A stretch of 64,000 nt of DNA from JAGMXM01 sp964458325 (GCA_964458325.1 CAYWIM010000007.1:1-64000); one strand, 5' to 3'. Positions 1 through 8,252 are shown, counted from the first letter of the stretch. Numbers and translations: made by a program. The notes: generated from the letters alone by a model not told the origin.

Positions 1-87
1 CCATCTTACGCGCCGCTGCTCCACTGCATAGGGTGCACTCCCCTTGACGCTTACGATCAAGGGGGCGTTTGTCCAGACGCCAGAGAC

Positions 88-447
88 CTACACTTGGTGA
101 TTGGTGGGCTGAAGGGGCGGTGCTTCACCACGATTGTTGCCCGGTGTCCAGACGGGCAGGTAGTTCGGGGCGTTCACCGCGATTTGGTCGCGCGCCGCTG
201 TCTGAGGATGATAGAAGCCAAACTTGTAGTCCTCGTTCTGACTGAGATTGGTGATGCCGGCCCAGCGCCAGACGTTGCTCTGGGCAAAGTAAAACCAGCC
301 TGTGGCCGGGCCGTAGGAATGGTTCGACAGCCGCAGGTCGTTGGTGGCGACGACGCTCGGTATGTCATCCGTATCATTGTTCGCGTCGTTGGCCAAAATG
401 AGCGCCTCGAAAGACATCCCTTTGGCTCCGTTAGGCCGCGTTGTCAC
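88..447 (-). pseudogene. Subtilisin-like (S8) protease fragment
   Basis: The 119 residues resemble only the middle of a secreted S8 serine protease: an AKGMSFEALI stretch, then SNHSYG and GW, then EDYKFGFY, and finally GNNRGE, the usual oxyanion-hole region. The catalytic Asp and His upstream and the GTSxA serine motif downstream are absent, and the frame stops soon after GNNRGE. It cannot be an active protease. Its nominal ATG or GTG overlaps the stop of the 155-residue gene by four bases, and the integron-like heptamer GCCTAAC sits at the 5' boundary. I read it as a piece of a protease gene captured or cut during cassette rearrangement. Family assignment rests on motif recall. Confidence 0.6.
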
Positions 448-911
448 GTCGCTAGAACCTCACTCGCCCGGCGCGCAGCCTCCGGACTCGTGAAGCGCAA
501 TGTCACTGTGCCTGCCTTCTTGTCGTAGCTCACCAATCTGAGTGCCTCGTATCGGTCGAGAACAAGGCCAAGAATAACCCAGACAGCAACAAGGACAACA
601 GCGAGAAGGGAGAAGTAAATAGCAAGGCTCTCAGTCCCAATGAGCGTGAACACGGCCTTCGTCGCCACGCCACCGACCAAAAGTGTGACAATCCACCTGA
701 CCATCCGTAAATACTGCCACAGCGCCAGCGACGGCGGCTCGGAAAATGGAAGCTCCAACGAAATCTTACGGCCAACCCACACTGGTGGTATCAACACCAT
801 CTTGCGAAGTGTGACGGAAACTAATCCACAAGGCCGTCCAGTGAAAAGACACTCGTAGCTATCGCGACTCCTGATGCTCTCTCCGGCGATGATGACATCG
901 AAATGGGGCAT
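444..911 (-). CDS. Cassette-borne two-helix membrane protein, unknown function
   Basis: This 155-residue protein starts 13 bases beyond an attI-like core heptamer, exactly where the first gene of an integron cassette array begins, and is read away from the integrase. I do not recognise the family. Residues about 67-115 contain two adjacent hydrophobic stretches (around WIVTLLVGG and IYFSLLAVVLVAVWVILGLVL) that should form two membrane helices. The soluble N-terminus has several Cys and Ser residues and the C-terminus is short and charged. Single-gene, promoter-poor, unknown membrane proteins are typical integron cargo. Base composition is less GC-rich than the neighbouring integrase. Expression would depend on a promoter in or near the integrase gene. 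Confidence 0.5.
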   Translation of the reverse strand: MPHFDVIIAGESIRSRDSYECLFTGRPCGLVSVTLRKMVLIPPVWVGRKISLELPFSEPPSLALWQYLRMVRWIVTLLVGGVATKAVFTLIGTESLAIYFSLLAVVLVAVWVILGLVLDRYEALRLVSYDKKAGTVTLRFTSPEAARRASEVLAT

Positions 912-924
912 GACGTGTGGAGTG

Positions 925-965
925 GCCTAACAGTATTTATTATCTCAAACTCGGCGGCGTTACAC
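925..965 (-). other. Candidate integron attI site
   Basis: Read on the minus strand, GTTAGGC occupies 931-925 and matches the integron core consensus GTTRRRY. It is preceded by an AT-richer stretch and a GTGTAACG segment that could be the partner half-site. It lies between the divergently oriented integrase gene and the first cassette-like gene, as attI should. No in vitro or comparative evidence is available; a heptamer alone is weak, but its position is right. Confidence 0.45.
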
Positions 966-1101
966 GAATTGGCCTGGGGTCGATCCAAGGATCCAGGCAA
1001 GGGTCTCACGGTTCAACGGAGTAAGTCAAGCGAACGATTTGTAGGGGATGAACGGGCGTTTGTCTGGCGAGGGCAGGTTCGGGCGGCGCTGGGTTTTTGT
1101 T

Positions 1102-1130
1102 TTGACGGCGTTGGAATGTTCGGATAAAAA
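1102..1130 (+). promoter_or_regulatory. Candidate promoter for the integrase
   Basis: TTGACG at 1102-1107 and TAAAAA at 1125-1130 are separated by 17 bases and lie about 27 bases before the integrase ATG. I see no LexA-type palindrome over it, unlike SOS-controlled integrases of proteobacteria. Confidence 0.4.
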
Positions 1131-1156
1131 CAAATCGAGTTTGTGATTCTACTGCC

Positions 1157-2437
1157 ATGACAGAATCGATGCCTGGTACGGCCGCCGACTGGTTTCCCGG
1201 GTGGGAGGCGGCTTTGGCGGCGGCCCCGCTGTCGGCGGAGCAGCGGGCGTGGTCGCGGGAGATCGTCGGCCGGTTTTTGGCCGATTGCGAAGCGAGGGGC
1301 CGGGAGGTGGACGTGGCTGGGGCGCGGGCGTTTGTGGACCGGGAAGTGCTGCGGTGGGGGCCGCAAGCGGCGGAGTTGGCAGGGTGGAAGGCGGGATTGA
1401 ACTGGTTCTTTCGGGAGGGGCAGCAGCTGCGGCGGCATGCGTTCACGGGGGTGCCATCGTTGGGGCGAGCGGACCTCGGCCGAACCGACTGGGAACGGCG
1501 GCTGATCGAACGATTGCGGGTGTTGCATCTCTCGTGGCGGACGGAGCAGACGTATCGGGGATGGGCGTGGCGGCTGGCGGCGTTTCTGGGGACGCGTCCG
1601 ATGGAGGCGGCCAGCGGGCAGGATGTGAGGGCGTTTCTGAGCCACCTGGCGGCGGCGGAGCGAGCGGGGGTGGCGACGCAAAAGCAGGCGCTCAATGCGC
1701 TGGTGTTTTTCCTTCGAGAATCTGAGGGCAAAGAGCCGGGGAACTTCGGCGATTTCACGCGCGCGCGGCGCCGGTTGCGGGTTCCCGTGGTTCTGAGCCG
1801 GGAAGAGACCCGGCGGTTGTTCGAGGCGCTGGAAGGGACGGGGCGGTTGATGGCGGAATTGATGTACGGGGCGGGGTTGCGATTGATGGAGCTGCTGCGC
1901 CTGCGGGTCAAGGACGTGGACGTGGCGCGGCGCCAAGTGATCGTGCGCGGGGGCAAGGGGGACCAGGACCGCGTGACGGTGTTGCCGGAGGCGCTGGTGG
2001 AGCGATTAGAGGCGCATCGGGAACGGTTGCGCCGGCTCCTCGAGGAGGATCGCGCCCGAGGCCGAGCCGGGGTCTGGCTGCCGGAAGGGCTGGAGCGGAA
2101 GTGGCCAGAAGCGGGCCGGGACTGGGCCTGGCAATGGATGTGGCCGAGCCGGGAGCTGATGACGGACCCGCGCAGCGGGGTGCGTCGACGGCATCACCTT
2201 TTGGACGCGACGTTTCAACATATCATCCGGCAGGGGGCGCGGCGGGCGGGGTTGGACAAGAAGGCGACCCCGCACGTGCTCCGCCACAGCTTTGCCACGC
2301 ACCTGCTGGAGGGCGGAACCGACATCCGGACCGTGCAGGAGTTGATGGGGCACAAGGACGTCTCGACCACACAAATCTACACGCATGTCATGCGGCGGCC
2401 GGGGCTGGGGGTGCACAGTCCGCTGGACACGCCGTAA
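1157..2437 (+). CDS. intI: Integron integrase (tyrosine recombinase)
   Basis: Site-specific tyrosine recombinase that would insert and excise gene cassettes at attI/attC. The SAM-like core-binding domain lies around residues 115-205 and the catalytic domain around 215-415. The first catalytic Arg is in YGAGLRLMELL (about residue 241), HxLRH is near 374-378, a GHKD His is near 399 and the nucleophilic Tyr is in QIYTHV near 407. Between the two halves of the catalytic domain, residues about 305-355 hold a W-rich insertion (WAWQWMWPS, then RRHHLLD) that is diagnostic of IntI rather than XerC/D. At 426 residues it is longer than class 1 IntI (337), with about 80 extra N-terminal residues. All catalytic residues appear intact, so it may be active. 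The cassette-like genes lie divergently upstream. Confidence 0.9.
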   Translation: MTESMPGTAADWFPGWEAALAAAPLSAEQRAWSREIVGRFLADCEARGREVDVAGARAFVDREVLRWGPQAAELAGWKAGLNWFFREGQQLRRHAFTGVPSLGRADLGRTDWERRLIERLRVLHLSWRTEQTYRGWAWRLAAFLGTRPMEAASGQDVRAFLSHLAAAERAGVATQKQALNALVFFLRESEGKEPGNFGDFTRARRRLRVPVVLSREETRRLFEALEGTGRLMAELMYGAGLRLMELLRLRVKDVDVARRQVIVRGGKGDQDRVTVLPEALVERLEAHRERLRRLLEEDRARGRAGVWLPEGLERKWPEAGRDWAWQWMWPSRELMTDPRSGVRRRHHLLDATFQHIIRQGARRAGLDKKATPHVLRHSFATHLLEGGTDIRTVQELMGHKDVSTTQIYTHVMRRPGLGVHSPLDTP

Positions 2438-2654
2438 GATGTGGGAAGGCCCTGGGGTGAACCGTCCTTTTCTGGCCCCATCGCAGCATCACGGGCGGGA
2501 ATCCTGCCGGTGTTGTTCGAGGGTTTGCCGCATGGTCTGGACGCGATCGGGTTCGCGCGAGGCGAGGTTTTAGACCCCATTGCGCTCTCCTCTTGTGAAC
2601 GGCAATCGAATTCGCACCGGCAGCCCATTGTCAATTATTGTCATTTATTTAGCC
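2438..2654. other. Intergenic spacer after intI
   Basis: No convincing gene. It contains GACCCCATT near 2573 and CAGCCCATTGTCAA at 2621-2634, both of which recur around 8.94-8.98 kb next to a repeat. No terminator hairpin with a T-run was found. Confidence 0.4.
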
Positions 2655-5600
2655 CTATGGGGCTTTAGCCAGCCCAGTCGATGAACGAGCCCCGCCGGTT
2701 CCATCGGCTGGCGCAATCACCTGCAGCCGGATCAGTTCCCCTGCGTCCGTTGCCAGAAGGACGGAGTTGGCGCCGAGGCTCGATAGGCCCGTGAACCGGC
2801 GCGGGAATTGGGCCTGACCCAGCACGGCGCCCTGGCTGTCGAACATCCGGACGCTCCCGTCCTCGCTGCCGACGACAATGCTTCGGCCGACAACGGCCAG
2901 CAGTTCGGGCGCGCTTTGCAGACGCCGGGACCATCGCCGCTGACACTGGCTGTCAAGCACGACCACATGGCCATCCCAAAGCCCGGCCACGATTTCTTTC
3001 GTGCCATCGCCATCCAGGTCGCCGAGGTCGAGGTCGCGGATGTTGCGCGCGCCCTGGGCGCCGGGGCCGAACGATGCGCTGCGAAGCGGTTTGCCCTGCT
3101 CGTCCCATACGGAAACGCGGTTCCAGCCACCCGTGATTTCGCTGACAATTTCCATCCGGCCGTCGCGGTCGAGATCCTCGTGGAAAATGTGATGGCGCGT
3201 CTCGCTCATCCAGCCGGCAATCCACGAGTGCCCCGGCGGCACTCCGGAAAAACTGCGCGGATTGGGATCGAGCGTTCGATTGTTGATGACCGCCACGTTT
3301 GCGCCGTCGGTGATCTTGCGGGATGCGAGCAGGTTCAAGCTCCCGGCGGGGCCGGGAACGATCGCGAACTGGTAGACTGTGCCCCAGAATTGCGGCATCC
3401 GCTTCACCAGGCGGCCATGCTCGTCCAGGATTTCCAGCGTGCAGGCGCTGCCGACGAACGCCTGGCTCCTGCCCTCCAGAAAAACACCTGTGTGGATGCC
3501 GTGGATCCCCTCGTGGCCGGGCGCGCTCTTGAACCAGTACTGCTTGGCCGCGCGAAACACCGCCGGGTCCATCTCCGACACGAACGTCCATTGCCGGCTG
3601 CCGTCGAGATCGAACGCAATCACCTTCTCGTCGGCGCAGCCCGCCAGGAGCAGCTGGTGTTCCGGCCACCAGCGCAATACGCGGATCGCGCCATCGGTTT
3701 GCATATGGCGCAGCGGCTGGCCGTCCCCGGAGAGGAGGTGGATGCGATTGCCTTCCGCGGCGGCCAGCGAGGCAGGCGCCGTGTGCGAGCAGCCTGATCC
3801 GCTGGCGGGGATGGCGATCAGGCCGGTGATCCGGCCGCCGAGCTGGACGGTGAACAGGACGGGTAGATGTGGCGCTGGCGGCGGCACGAGGGCTGGCGCC
3901 GCCAGGCGAGCGGCTCGCCGTTCCCTGGCTCGATCCAGCAGCGCGGCCAGCTCGGTGCGCAAGCGTTCGAGCTTTGCGGGCTTCCGGTCGCGGAGATCGT
4001 GGCGTCCGGCATCGGCCGGGATGGCCTTGCCCTCGAGCTCAAGCATTGTCGGTTGGTCTGCAATCCACTGCAGTTCGCCCGTCGTGAAGTCCCAGTCGAT
4101 ATCGACCGGGTGATCCGACGCCACGAATGGCTGGCCCAGGGACACCTGGGTCACCGCCCAGCCGAACAGATGATCGGCAGCCACGACCACCAGATCTCCT
4201 CGAATGCCTTCCCAATGGCCGGCGACCGCCAGCGCCGGTTCCGGCAAGGACAGCGCGGCCGCACGGTCTCCGAGCCGGATGCAGCGAGCGTCCTTCGGCC
4301 CAAGGATGGAGAAAAAGATTCGATGCTCTCCTTTCCGGACCGAGCCAGTCCACTCCTGGATGGCGCTGCCGCCGGGCAGGATCCGATCATACGCGTCCGC
4401 GCCGCACACGGCAGCCTCGCCGGCAGCCCCTGGAAGCACGAGCGCGTCCCCGGCGTCATCGAGCCGAAAGGGCCGCTCGACATTTTGCCACTGCAGTTGA
4501 ACCTGCAGGTCGCCGTGGTCGGCGCGAAAGCTGAGGTCGTCCACGACAAGCGCATAGCGGCCGATGCGCTGCGCCAGCGTGCGCCGCCAGTTGCCGAAGG
4601 CAGCCTTGGGAACTTCGCCCATCGCCAGCGCGGTCTGGCCCAACACGTCTCGGCGCCGCAGGGCGCCGTCCATCGCCACTTGGGGCTCGACCATGCCGTC
4701 GGCCTTGATCTGCACCTGGTTGAGGTATCCCTGAAGGATCGTGTTGCCCCTCAGGCGCAGCTCGAGAATCGCGAATGCGTGATATGGATTGCGCGAGGCC
4801 CCGTTGAATCCGTCGAGCAGGATGTAATCGCCGCGGGCGTCCGGCGCGCTGCGGAAGCTCGCATTGTAAAAGGACTCTTCCAGCGGAAAACCATTTCTTC
4901 GACTGAGCCAGTGCGGCTTGGGCATGGACGTGACGGTCCATTGGCCGGCGAGATCGGCCGGCAAAACGGGCTGGAGTCGATCCTCCGGCCAAAACGACTG
5001 GCCGAGTCGAAAGACGCCCGTTTTGACACCCGTGCGGTCGCGATACGTCAGCCAGCGGCCGTCCTGTGTGAGGAATGCGGCCTTGTGCAGGTAATCCAGC
5101 GCCGCCGAACGCAGCGCCCAGTCGGGCGCGCGGCCGGAAACCAGGACTTCCTGCGCGCGCAGCAGCGCCACGGCGACGCCGTTCTGCATCGGCGCGCGGT
5201 CGCCCGTCAGGAGCATGTGCGTGAACACCGGCGCGATCCCCGTGCAATACCAGAAGAGATTGTCGCTTTCGCCCTCGATCCAGGCGTGTTGATGCAGCGA
5301 CGCGAAGGCCAGCTGCGACCCTCGAAGGCATTGCGCCCAGACCGGGTTTGGATCGTCGCGATGGAAATAGCGTCCGAGACAATAAAGCGCAATGGCCGAC
5401 CACTGGCCGTGGCGCGAGCCGAGGGCCGGCAACGGCTGGGTGAGCCCGTAGACGCCCTCGCTCAAACGATGGTCGAGCTGCCGGGCGAAAGCGTTGATGA
5501 CACGCAGCCGCTCCTCGTCGGAAAACACCGGGCTCTCTTCGATGAGATCCCAGAAAAGAACCATCAGATGGGCGTTGTAGTGGTATGGACCCGCCAGCGG

Positions 5601-6413
5601 ATCGCTCTTGTTTTCGATCATTTCGCCGTCAATGTCGGCGAGCTCCCGGATCGCTTGCGGATTGGGGAACGCCAGGCGCAGCGCCTCGCGCGCGTGGAAT
5701 GGATCGCCGGTCATATAGTAGGCCGCCATTCGTTTGCTGATCATGTTCCAGCCGAAGTAGCCGCTGGATCCGTAGCCCGCCGACGCTTCCCACGTTTCCA
5801 TCTCCGTCACTCGCTTCGGCACGGCGATGCCATGTCCAAGCTGGATCTCCATGAGCCAGCCGATCGCTAGCGAGCCATTGTGCGCCTCGGCCCTCTTCAA
5901 GCGGGCGATGAGCGCGTCCACGGCCGCTTCCACCCCTCCGGGATCGCTCCCTCCACAGAGGATGATGTTGTGGCCGTTGCCGAAAGGATTGTGAAGCGTC
6001 CGGAGTTCGTAGCCGCCCACGCCGGGATACCGGAGGTCGGTCAGGCAGAAAAAGCGGTTGTAGAGCTCGCGGATGCCTTGGTGGGTCGAGCGGTTGCCAA
6101 GAACGATCAGGCTGCCTTCGATCGGCACTGCGGCATCCGGGGCGTTGTCAGGGACAATCGGGACCCGGACGCGTGCGAGATCTTCGATCGTTTGCCGCAG
6201 CCGACTGGCCGGCCGCTCGTAGAGGCCGGAAGCGGGCGCCACGATTCGGATCGCTGGTTTGCCCTCTTTGACCAGATCGGTTGTCAAGTGCAGGTCCTTG
6301 AGCCGGCTGTAAACCGGTGCCACCGGTGGGGGGAGTGGCGATGAGGCTTCCACTCCCAGCGGTTCAGTCGAAGCTCCTATGGCCAGCGTCAGGATCCAGA
6401 TCATGCGATGCAT
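2655..6413 (-). CDS. Large secreted toroid/beta-propeller protein, possible polysaccharide lyase-like
   Basis: This 1252-residue protein begins with a hydrophobic signal peptide (MIWILTLAIGAS). Residues about 60-180 form an alpha/beta domain of the type preceding carbohydrate-active modules. About 200-500 are helix-rich with Trp/Tyr/His clusters (EGESDNLFWYC, YHYNAHLMVLFWD), resembling the alpha/alpha-toroid of alginate or heparin lyases. About 500-830 look beta-rich, like lyase C-terminal sandwiches. After a Pro/Arg linker, residues about 860-1240 form a repeat propeller with Asp-rich calcium-type loops (DLDRDGRMEI, DLDGDGTKEI), as in FG-GAP/VCBS repeats. The substrate is unknown. The gene stands alone, unlinked to sulfatases or transporters. 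A glycan-binding or degrading role outside the cytoplasm is inferred from fold character, not from a recognised active site. Confidence 0.6.
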   Translation of the reverse strand: MHRMIWILTLAIGASTEPLGVEASSPLPPPVAPVYSRLKDLHLTTDLVKEGKPAIRIVAPASGLYERPASRLRQTIEDLARVRVPIVPDNAPDAAVPIEGSLIVLGNRSTHQGIRELYNRFFCLTDLRYPGVGGYELRTLHNPFGNGHNIILCGGSDPGGVEAAVDALIARLKRAEAHNGSLAIGWLMEIQLGHGIAVPKRVTEMETWEASAGYGSSGYFGWNMISKRMAAYYMTGDPFHAREALRLAFPNPQAIRELADIDGEMIENKSDPLAGPYHYNAHLMVLFWDLIEESPVFSDEERLRVINAFARQLDHRLSEGVYGLTQPLPALGSRHGQWSAIALYCLGRYFHRDDPNPVWAQCLRGSQLAFASLHQHAWIEGESDNLFWYCTGIAPVFTHMLLTGDRAPMQNGVAVALLRAQEVLVSGRAPDWALRSAALDYLHKAAFLTQDGRWLTYRDRTGVKTGVFRLGQSFWPEDRLQPVLPADLAGQWTVTSMPKPHWLSRRNGFPLEESFYNASFRSAPDARGDYILLDGFNGASRNPYHAFAILELRLRGNTILQGYLNQVQIKADGMVEPQVAMDGALRRRDVLGQTALAMGEVPKAAFGNWRRTLAQRIGRYALVVDDLSFRADHGDLQVQLQWQNVERPFRLDDAGDALVLPGAAGEAAVCGADAYDRILPGGSAIQEWTGSVRKGEHRIFFSILGPKDARCIRLGDRAAALSLPEPALAVAGHWEGIRGDLVVVAADHLFGWAVTQVSLGQPFVASDHPVDIDWDFTTGELQWIADQPTMLELEGKAIPADAGRHDLRDRKPAKLERLRTELAALLDRARERRAARLAAPALVPPPAPHLPVLFTVQLGGRITGLIAIPASGSGCSHTAPASLAAAEGNRIHLLSGDGQPLRHMQTDGAIRVLRWWPEHQLLLAGCADEKVIAFDLDGSRQWTFVSEMDPAVFRAAKQYWFKSAPGHEGIHGIHTGVFLEGRSQAFVGSACTLEILDEHGRLVKRMPQFWGTVYQFAIVPGPAGSLNLLASRKITDGANVAVINNRTLDPNPRSFSGVPPGHSWIAGWMSETRHHIFHEDLDRDGRMEIVSEITGGWNRVSVWDEQGKPLRSASFGPGAQGARNIRDLDLGDLDGDGTKEIVAGLWDGHVVVLDSQCQRRWSRRLQSAPELLAVVGRSIVVGSEDGSVRMFDSQGAVLGQAQFPRRFTGLSSLGANSVLLATDAGELIRLQVIAPADGTGGARSSTGLAKAP

Positions 6414-6529
6414 CAGAACAAGAATCGAACAGCGCGTGCAGGCTGTCCAGCTTGACCGCGGGCAATGGGTTCAAACCTAGTTTCGGCAGACCGGAATGTG
6501 GCGGCATAGCCAGGCCTCTGTTTGGTGTC

Positions 6530-6543
6530 CACGCTTTAGCGTG
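6530..6543. repeat. Short perfect palindrome CACGCT-TT-AGCGTG
   Basis: A 6-bp stem with a 2-base loop lies upstream of the large secreted protein gene in a gene-free 165-bp gap. There is no T-run on either side, so it is probably an intergenic repeat rather than a terminator. Confidence 0.45.
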
Positions 6544-6579
6544 TCTGTTCGGTGTGGATTGTCCGCGATACCGGAGGGC

Positions 6580-7038
6580 CTACCTGCAACGTCGTATTTG
6601 GGTCAGGTAATCGTCAACGGCCTTCTGGTACACAACCGGAGTCAACCCCGGGTATCGATGCGCGTTTGCCGGATGCGGCACGGGTTCGCCGGGGATCCAT
6701 CGAGCCACACCCAGGCTAATCTCGAGTTCTTTCCAGAGCTGATGCGCAGTTTTAGATTTCTTCAGCAACGGTTCGATTTCAGCAAGAGCCGATGAAGTGC
6801 ATTGAAAACCGAGTTGCTGCGAATCTGGCCGATGGATCAGACCGGCGCTTTCGAGTCGGAACAAGCCGCTTTGCAGTTCCTCCAAGTTGGGCACAGCGTG
6901 ATGGATGAAGTCCGCTGCTCCCAAGATTCCCACCAAGTCGGCCGGCTTCTCCCTCGAGCTTTGGAAGATCGCGGCAAGAAGCCATGCATCCGACCAACGG
7001 AGCTGATTAGTTCCCTTCATGTCAAAAGCCAGGATCAA
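6580..7038 (-). CDS. Conserved-type hypothetical protein, winged-helix-like
   Basis: This 152-residue cytoplasmic protein has no signal or membrane segment. Residues about 14-80 (WSDAWLLAAI, then GAADFIHHAV, then LEELQSGLFRLESAGLI) are predicted mostly helical and resemble small proteins in verrucomicrobial and planctomycetal accessory regions that pair a winged-helix-like fold with a short helical tail. No catalytic motif is visible. An alternative start at the second Met (7020) is equally possible. It lies downstream, on the same strand, of a toxin-remnant/immunity-like pair, so it may belong to that defence or competition island. Function is not assigned. Confidence 0.5.
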   Translation of the reverse strand: MILAFDMKGTNQLRWSDAWLLAAIFQSSREKPADLVGILGAADFIHHAVPNLEELQSGLFRLESAGLIHRPDSQQLGFQCTSSALAEIEPLLKKSKTAHQLWKELEISLGVARWIPGEPVPHPANAHRYPGLTPVVYQKAVDDYLTQIRRCR

Positions 7039-7167
7039 TCCGAATCACTGGCTGGATTTGTCCGCTCTCCTCCCAGTGCCGCAGATTTCGAGACTCCATC
7101 TGGTAGTACGGGCTTGGTGTCGTCCTTGCAGGCTGCCGGCCAATGTCGATCACATCCAGACGCTTGT

Positions 7168-7584
7168 TCAGCGGACGTCCTGATCGGCAAGGTATTTTGC
7201 AAGGACAAGACGCAGTTCCTTCGCCGCCTTGAGCAACGATCGTTCTTCCTCGCTCCGAGCCGCGACGGAGTCGAAAACCGCCTCAATGGCAGCCCGTTCC
7301 TCGGGGCTGACCGCCTTCATGTAGCGCCGGTTCAGGTCTGAAAGCCGCGGCGACTTCAAACGATCATCCATATCGGACAGATGTCCGTTCTCTTGACTGG
7401 ACACCCAAACCAACAGCGCCTTGTCCCCAGGCTCAAAAGACACGGACACCAAGCACTCCGGGCTGCTGAAGGTGACGCGATAATGTCGTCCGCTGATGGA
7501 TGGCACGCCCATGGCGAAACCGAGGTCTTTCAGGAAGGGCTCGAAGGCCTCGTATGCGATGCGGACAAAATCCTGGCCTTTCAT
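7168..7584 (-). CDS. Putative immunity protein of a polymorphic toxin
   Basis: A 138-residue soluble protein, predicted as an N-terminal alpha/beta half and a charged helical C-terminal half (EERAAIEAVFDSVAARSEEE). Its start codon shares one base with the stop codon of the preceding toxin-tail reading frame (TGATG), the tight coupling typical of toxin-immunity pairs. I do not recognise the family, so immunity function is inferred only from size, solubility and position. The surrounding DNA is lower in GC than the housekeeping genes, consistent with horizontal arrival. It appears intact even though the toxin is not. Confidence 0.5.
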   Translation of the reverse strand: MKGQDFVRIAYEAFEPFLKDLGFAMGVPSISGRHYRVTFSSPECLVSVSFEPGDKALLVWVSSQENGHLSDMDDRLKSPRLSDLNRRYMKAVSPEERAAIEAVFDSVAARSEEERSLLKAAKELRLVLAKYLADQDVR

Positions 7585-7811
7585 CAGTGTGAGACGACCG
7601 AAAGTTCCGGGTGAAGTTTCCGGTAATTCTTCACCATGTTTTGCTCCATCTGGTAAAAGATACTCGGGACGGCACGATTAGGGTCCGGGCCAATGTCGAT
7701 GATCTTTCGTCCACTGCGCATCTGGTCCAGTATCCACTTGCGGTTGTATCGCATCATTGCGCCAGTCACCTCGCTATCCGATAACGCCCATCTGCACCCG
7801 CTGCCGGCCAT
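7584..7811 (-). pseudogene. C-terminal tail of a polymorphic toxin
   Basis: The 75 residues look like the extreme C-terminus of secreted polymorphic toxins: LSDSEVTGAMMRYN, then WILDQMRSGRKIIDIGPDP and PSIFYQMEQ. This ending (YN..WI..QM..GR.IIDIG.DP.R) closes many Rhs or short effector proteins. The delivery part is missing, and in-frame stops occur just upstream of the nominal ATG. A signal-peptide-bearing ORF overlaps upstream in another frame, so the toxin may have decayed by frameshift. The tight junction with the following immunity-like gene supports the interpretation. Whether any toxic activity remains is unknown. Confidence 0.5.
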
Positions 7812-8017
7812 GGATCATCGCCCGGATCGAAATCCAGCCAGCCGGCGCCGCCATGCAGTGCAACTGGGGCCTTAGCCTCGATGCGGCCCGCACCGTGGTC
7901 GAGACCGTTCCGGCCTTGCGGATTGGCTCCGATCGCCACGCCGCCGCGGATCCCTCCCAGCCACAGAACCCCGATCGCCACCCCGACCGCCCCCAGCCAT
8001 CTCCTGGTCCCTTTCAT
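7766..8017 (-). CDS. Short secreted protein, possible 5' part of the decayed toxin
   Basis: Begins MKGTRRWLGAVGVAIGVLW, a good signal peptide with a positive n-region and hydrophobic core, followed by about 60 Gly/Asp-rich residues (GGAGWLDFDPGDDPW). It overlaps the next reading frame by 46 bases in a different frame. Either it is a free-standing small exported protein, or it and the 75-residue toxin tail are two halves of one small secreted toxin broken by a frameshift. No family is recognised. Confidence 0.35.
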   Translation of the reverse strand: MKGTRRWLGAVGVAIGVLWLGGIRGGVAIGANPQGRNGLDHGAGRIEAKAPVALHGGAGWLDFDPGDDPWPAAGADGRYRIAR

Positions 8018-8045
8018 AAATCGGAATGAATTTTAGCACAGACCC

Positions 8046-8252
8046 TTACTTCGCTTCCTGCTTCATCAGACAGCGCAAAGCCCAGACCGTGATGGCCGTG
8101 CCCAGCAGCAAGGACAACCACAGCGCCATCGGCGTATGCATGAAGTCCAACAAATCCAGCAGCATCCACAAGCCGCGGAACACAAACACGCCCGCGATGA
8201 CGAGCACTAGCTCGGAAAGCAGCACCACGTTCTTGTTCGGAATCTTGTTCAT
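8046..8252 (-). CDS. Small two-helix membrane protein
   Basis: A 68-residue protein with two hydrophobic segments: residues about 9-32 (VVLLSELVLVIAGVFVF) and about 42-61 (MALWLSLLLGTAITVWALRC). It has a short basic N-terminus and a charged C-terminus. It is too small and featureless to name. It is separated from the divergent zinc-ribbon gene by about 215 bases that must hold promoters for both, though I see no strong consensus there. Confidence 0.5.
   Translation of the reverse strand: MNKIPNKNVVLLSELVLVIAGVFVFRGLWMLLDLLDFMHTPMALWLSLLLGTAITVWALRCLMKQEAK

Noticed and set aside
38..66. Rho-independent terminator
   Set aside because: An 8-bp CCCCTTGA/TCAAGGGG stem with a 9-base loop exists but no T-run follows on either strand; it could be part of an attC-like fold.
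300..440. Complete attC site after the first cassette gene
   Set aside because: Only the RYYYAAC-like half is present; no GTTRRRY partner within 150 bases on the right strand.
3867..5870. A 667-residue open frame on the plus strand
   Set aside because: It is antisense to the intact secreted toroid/propeller gene and has no recognisable domains; a high-GC shadow frame.
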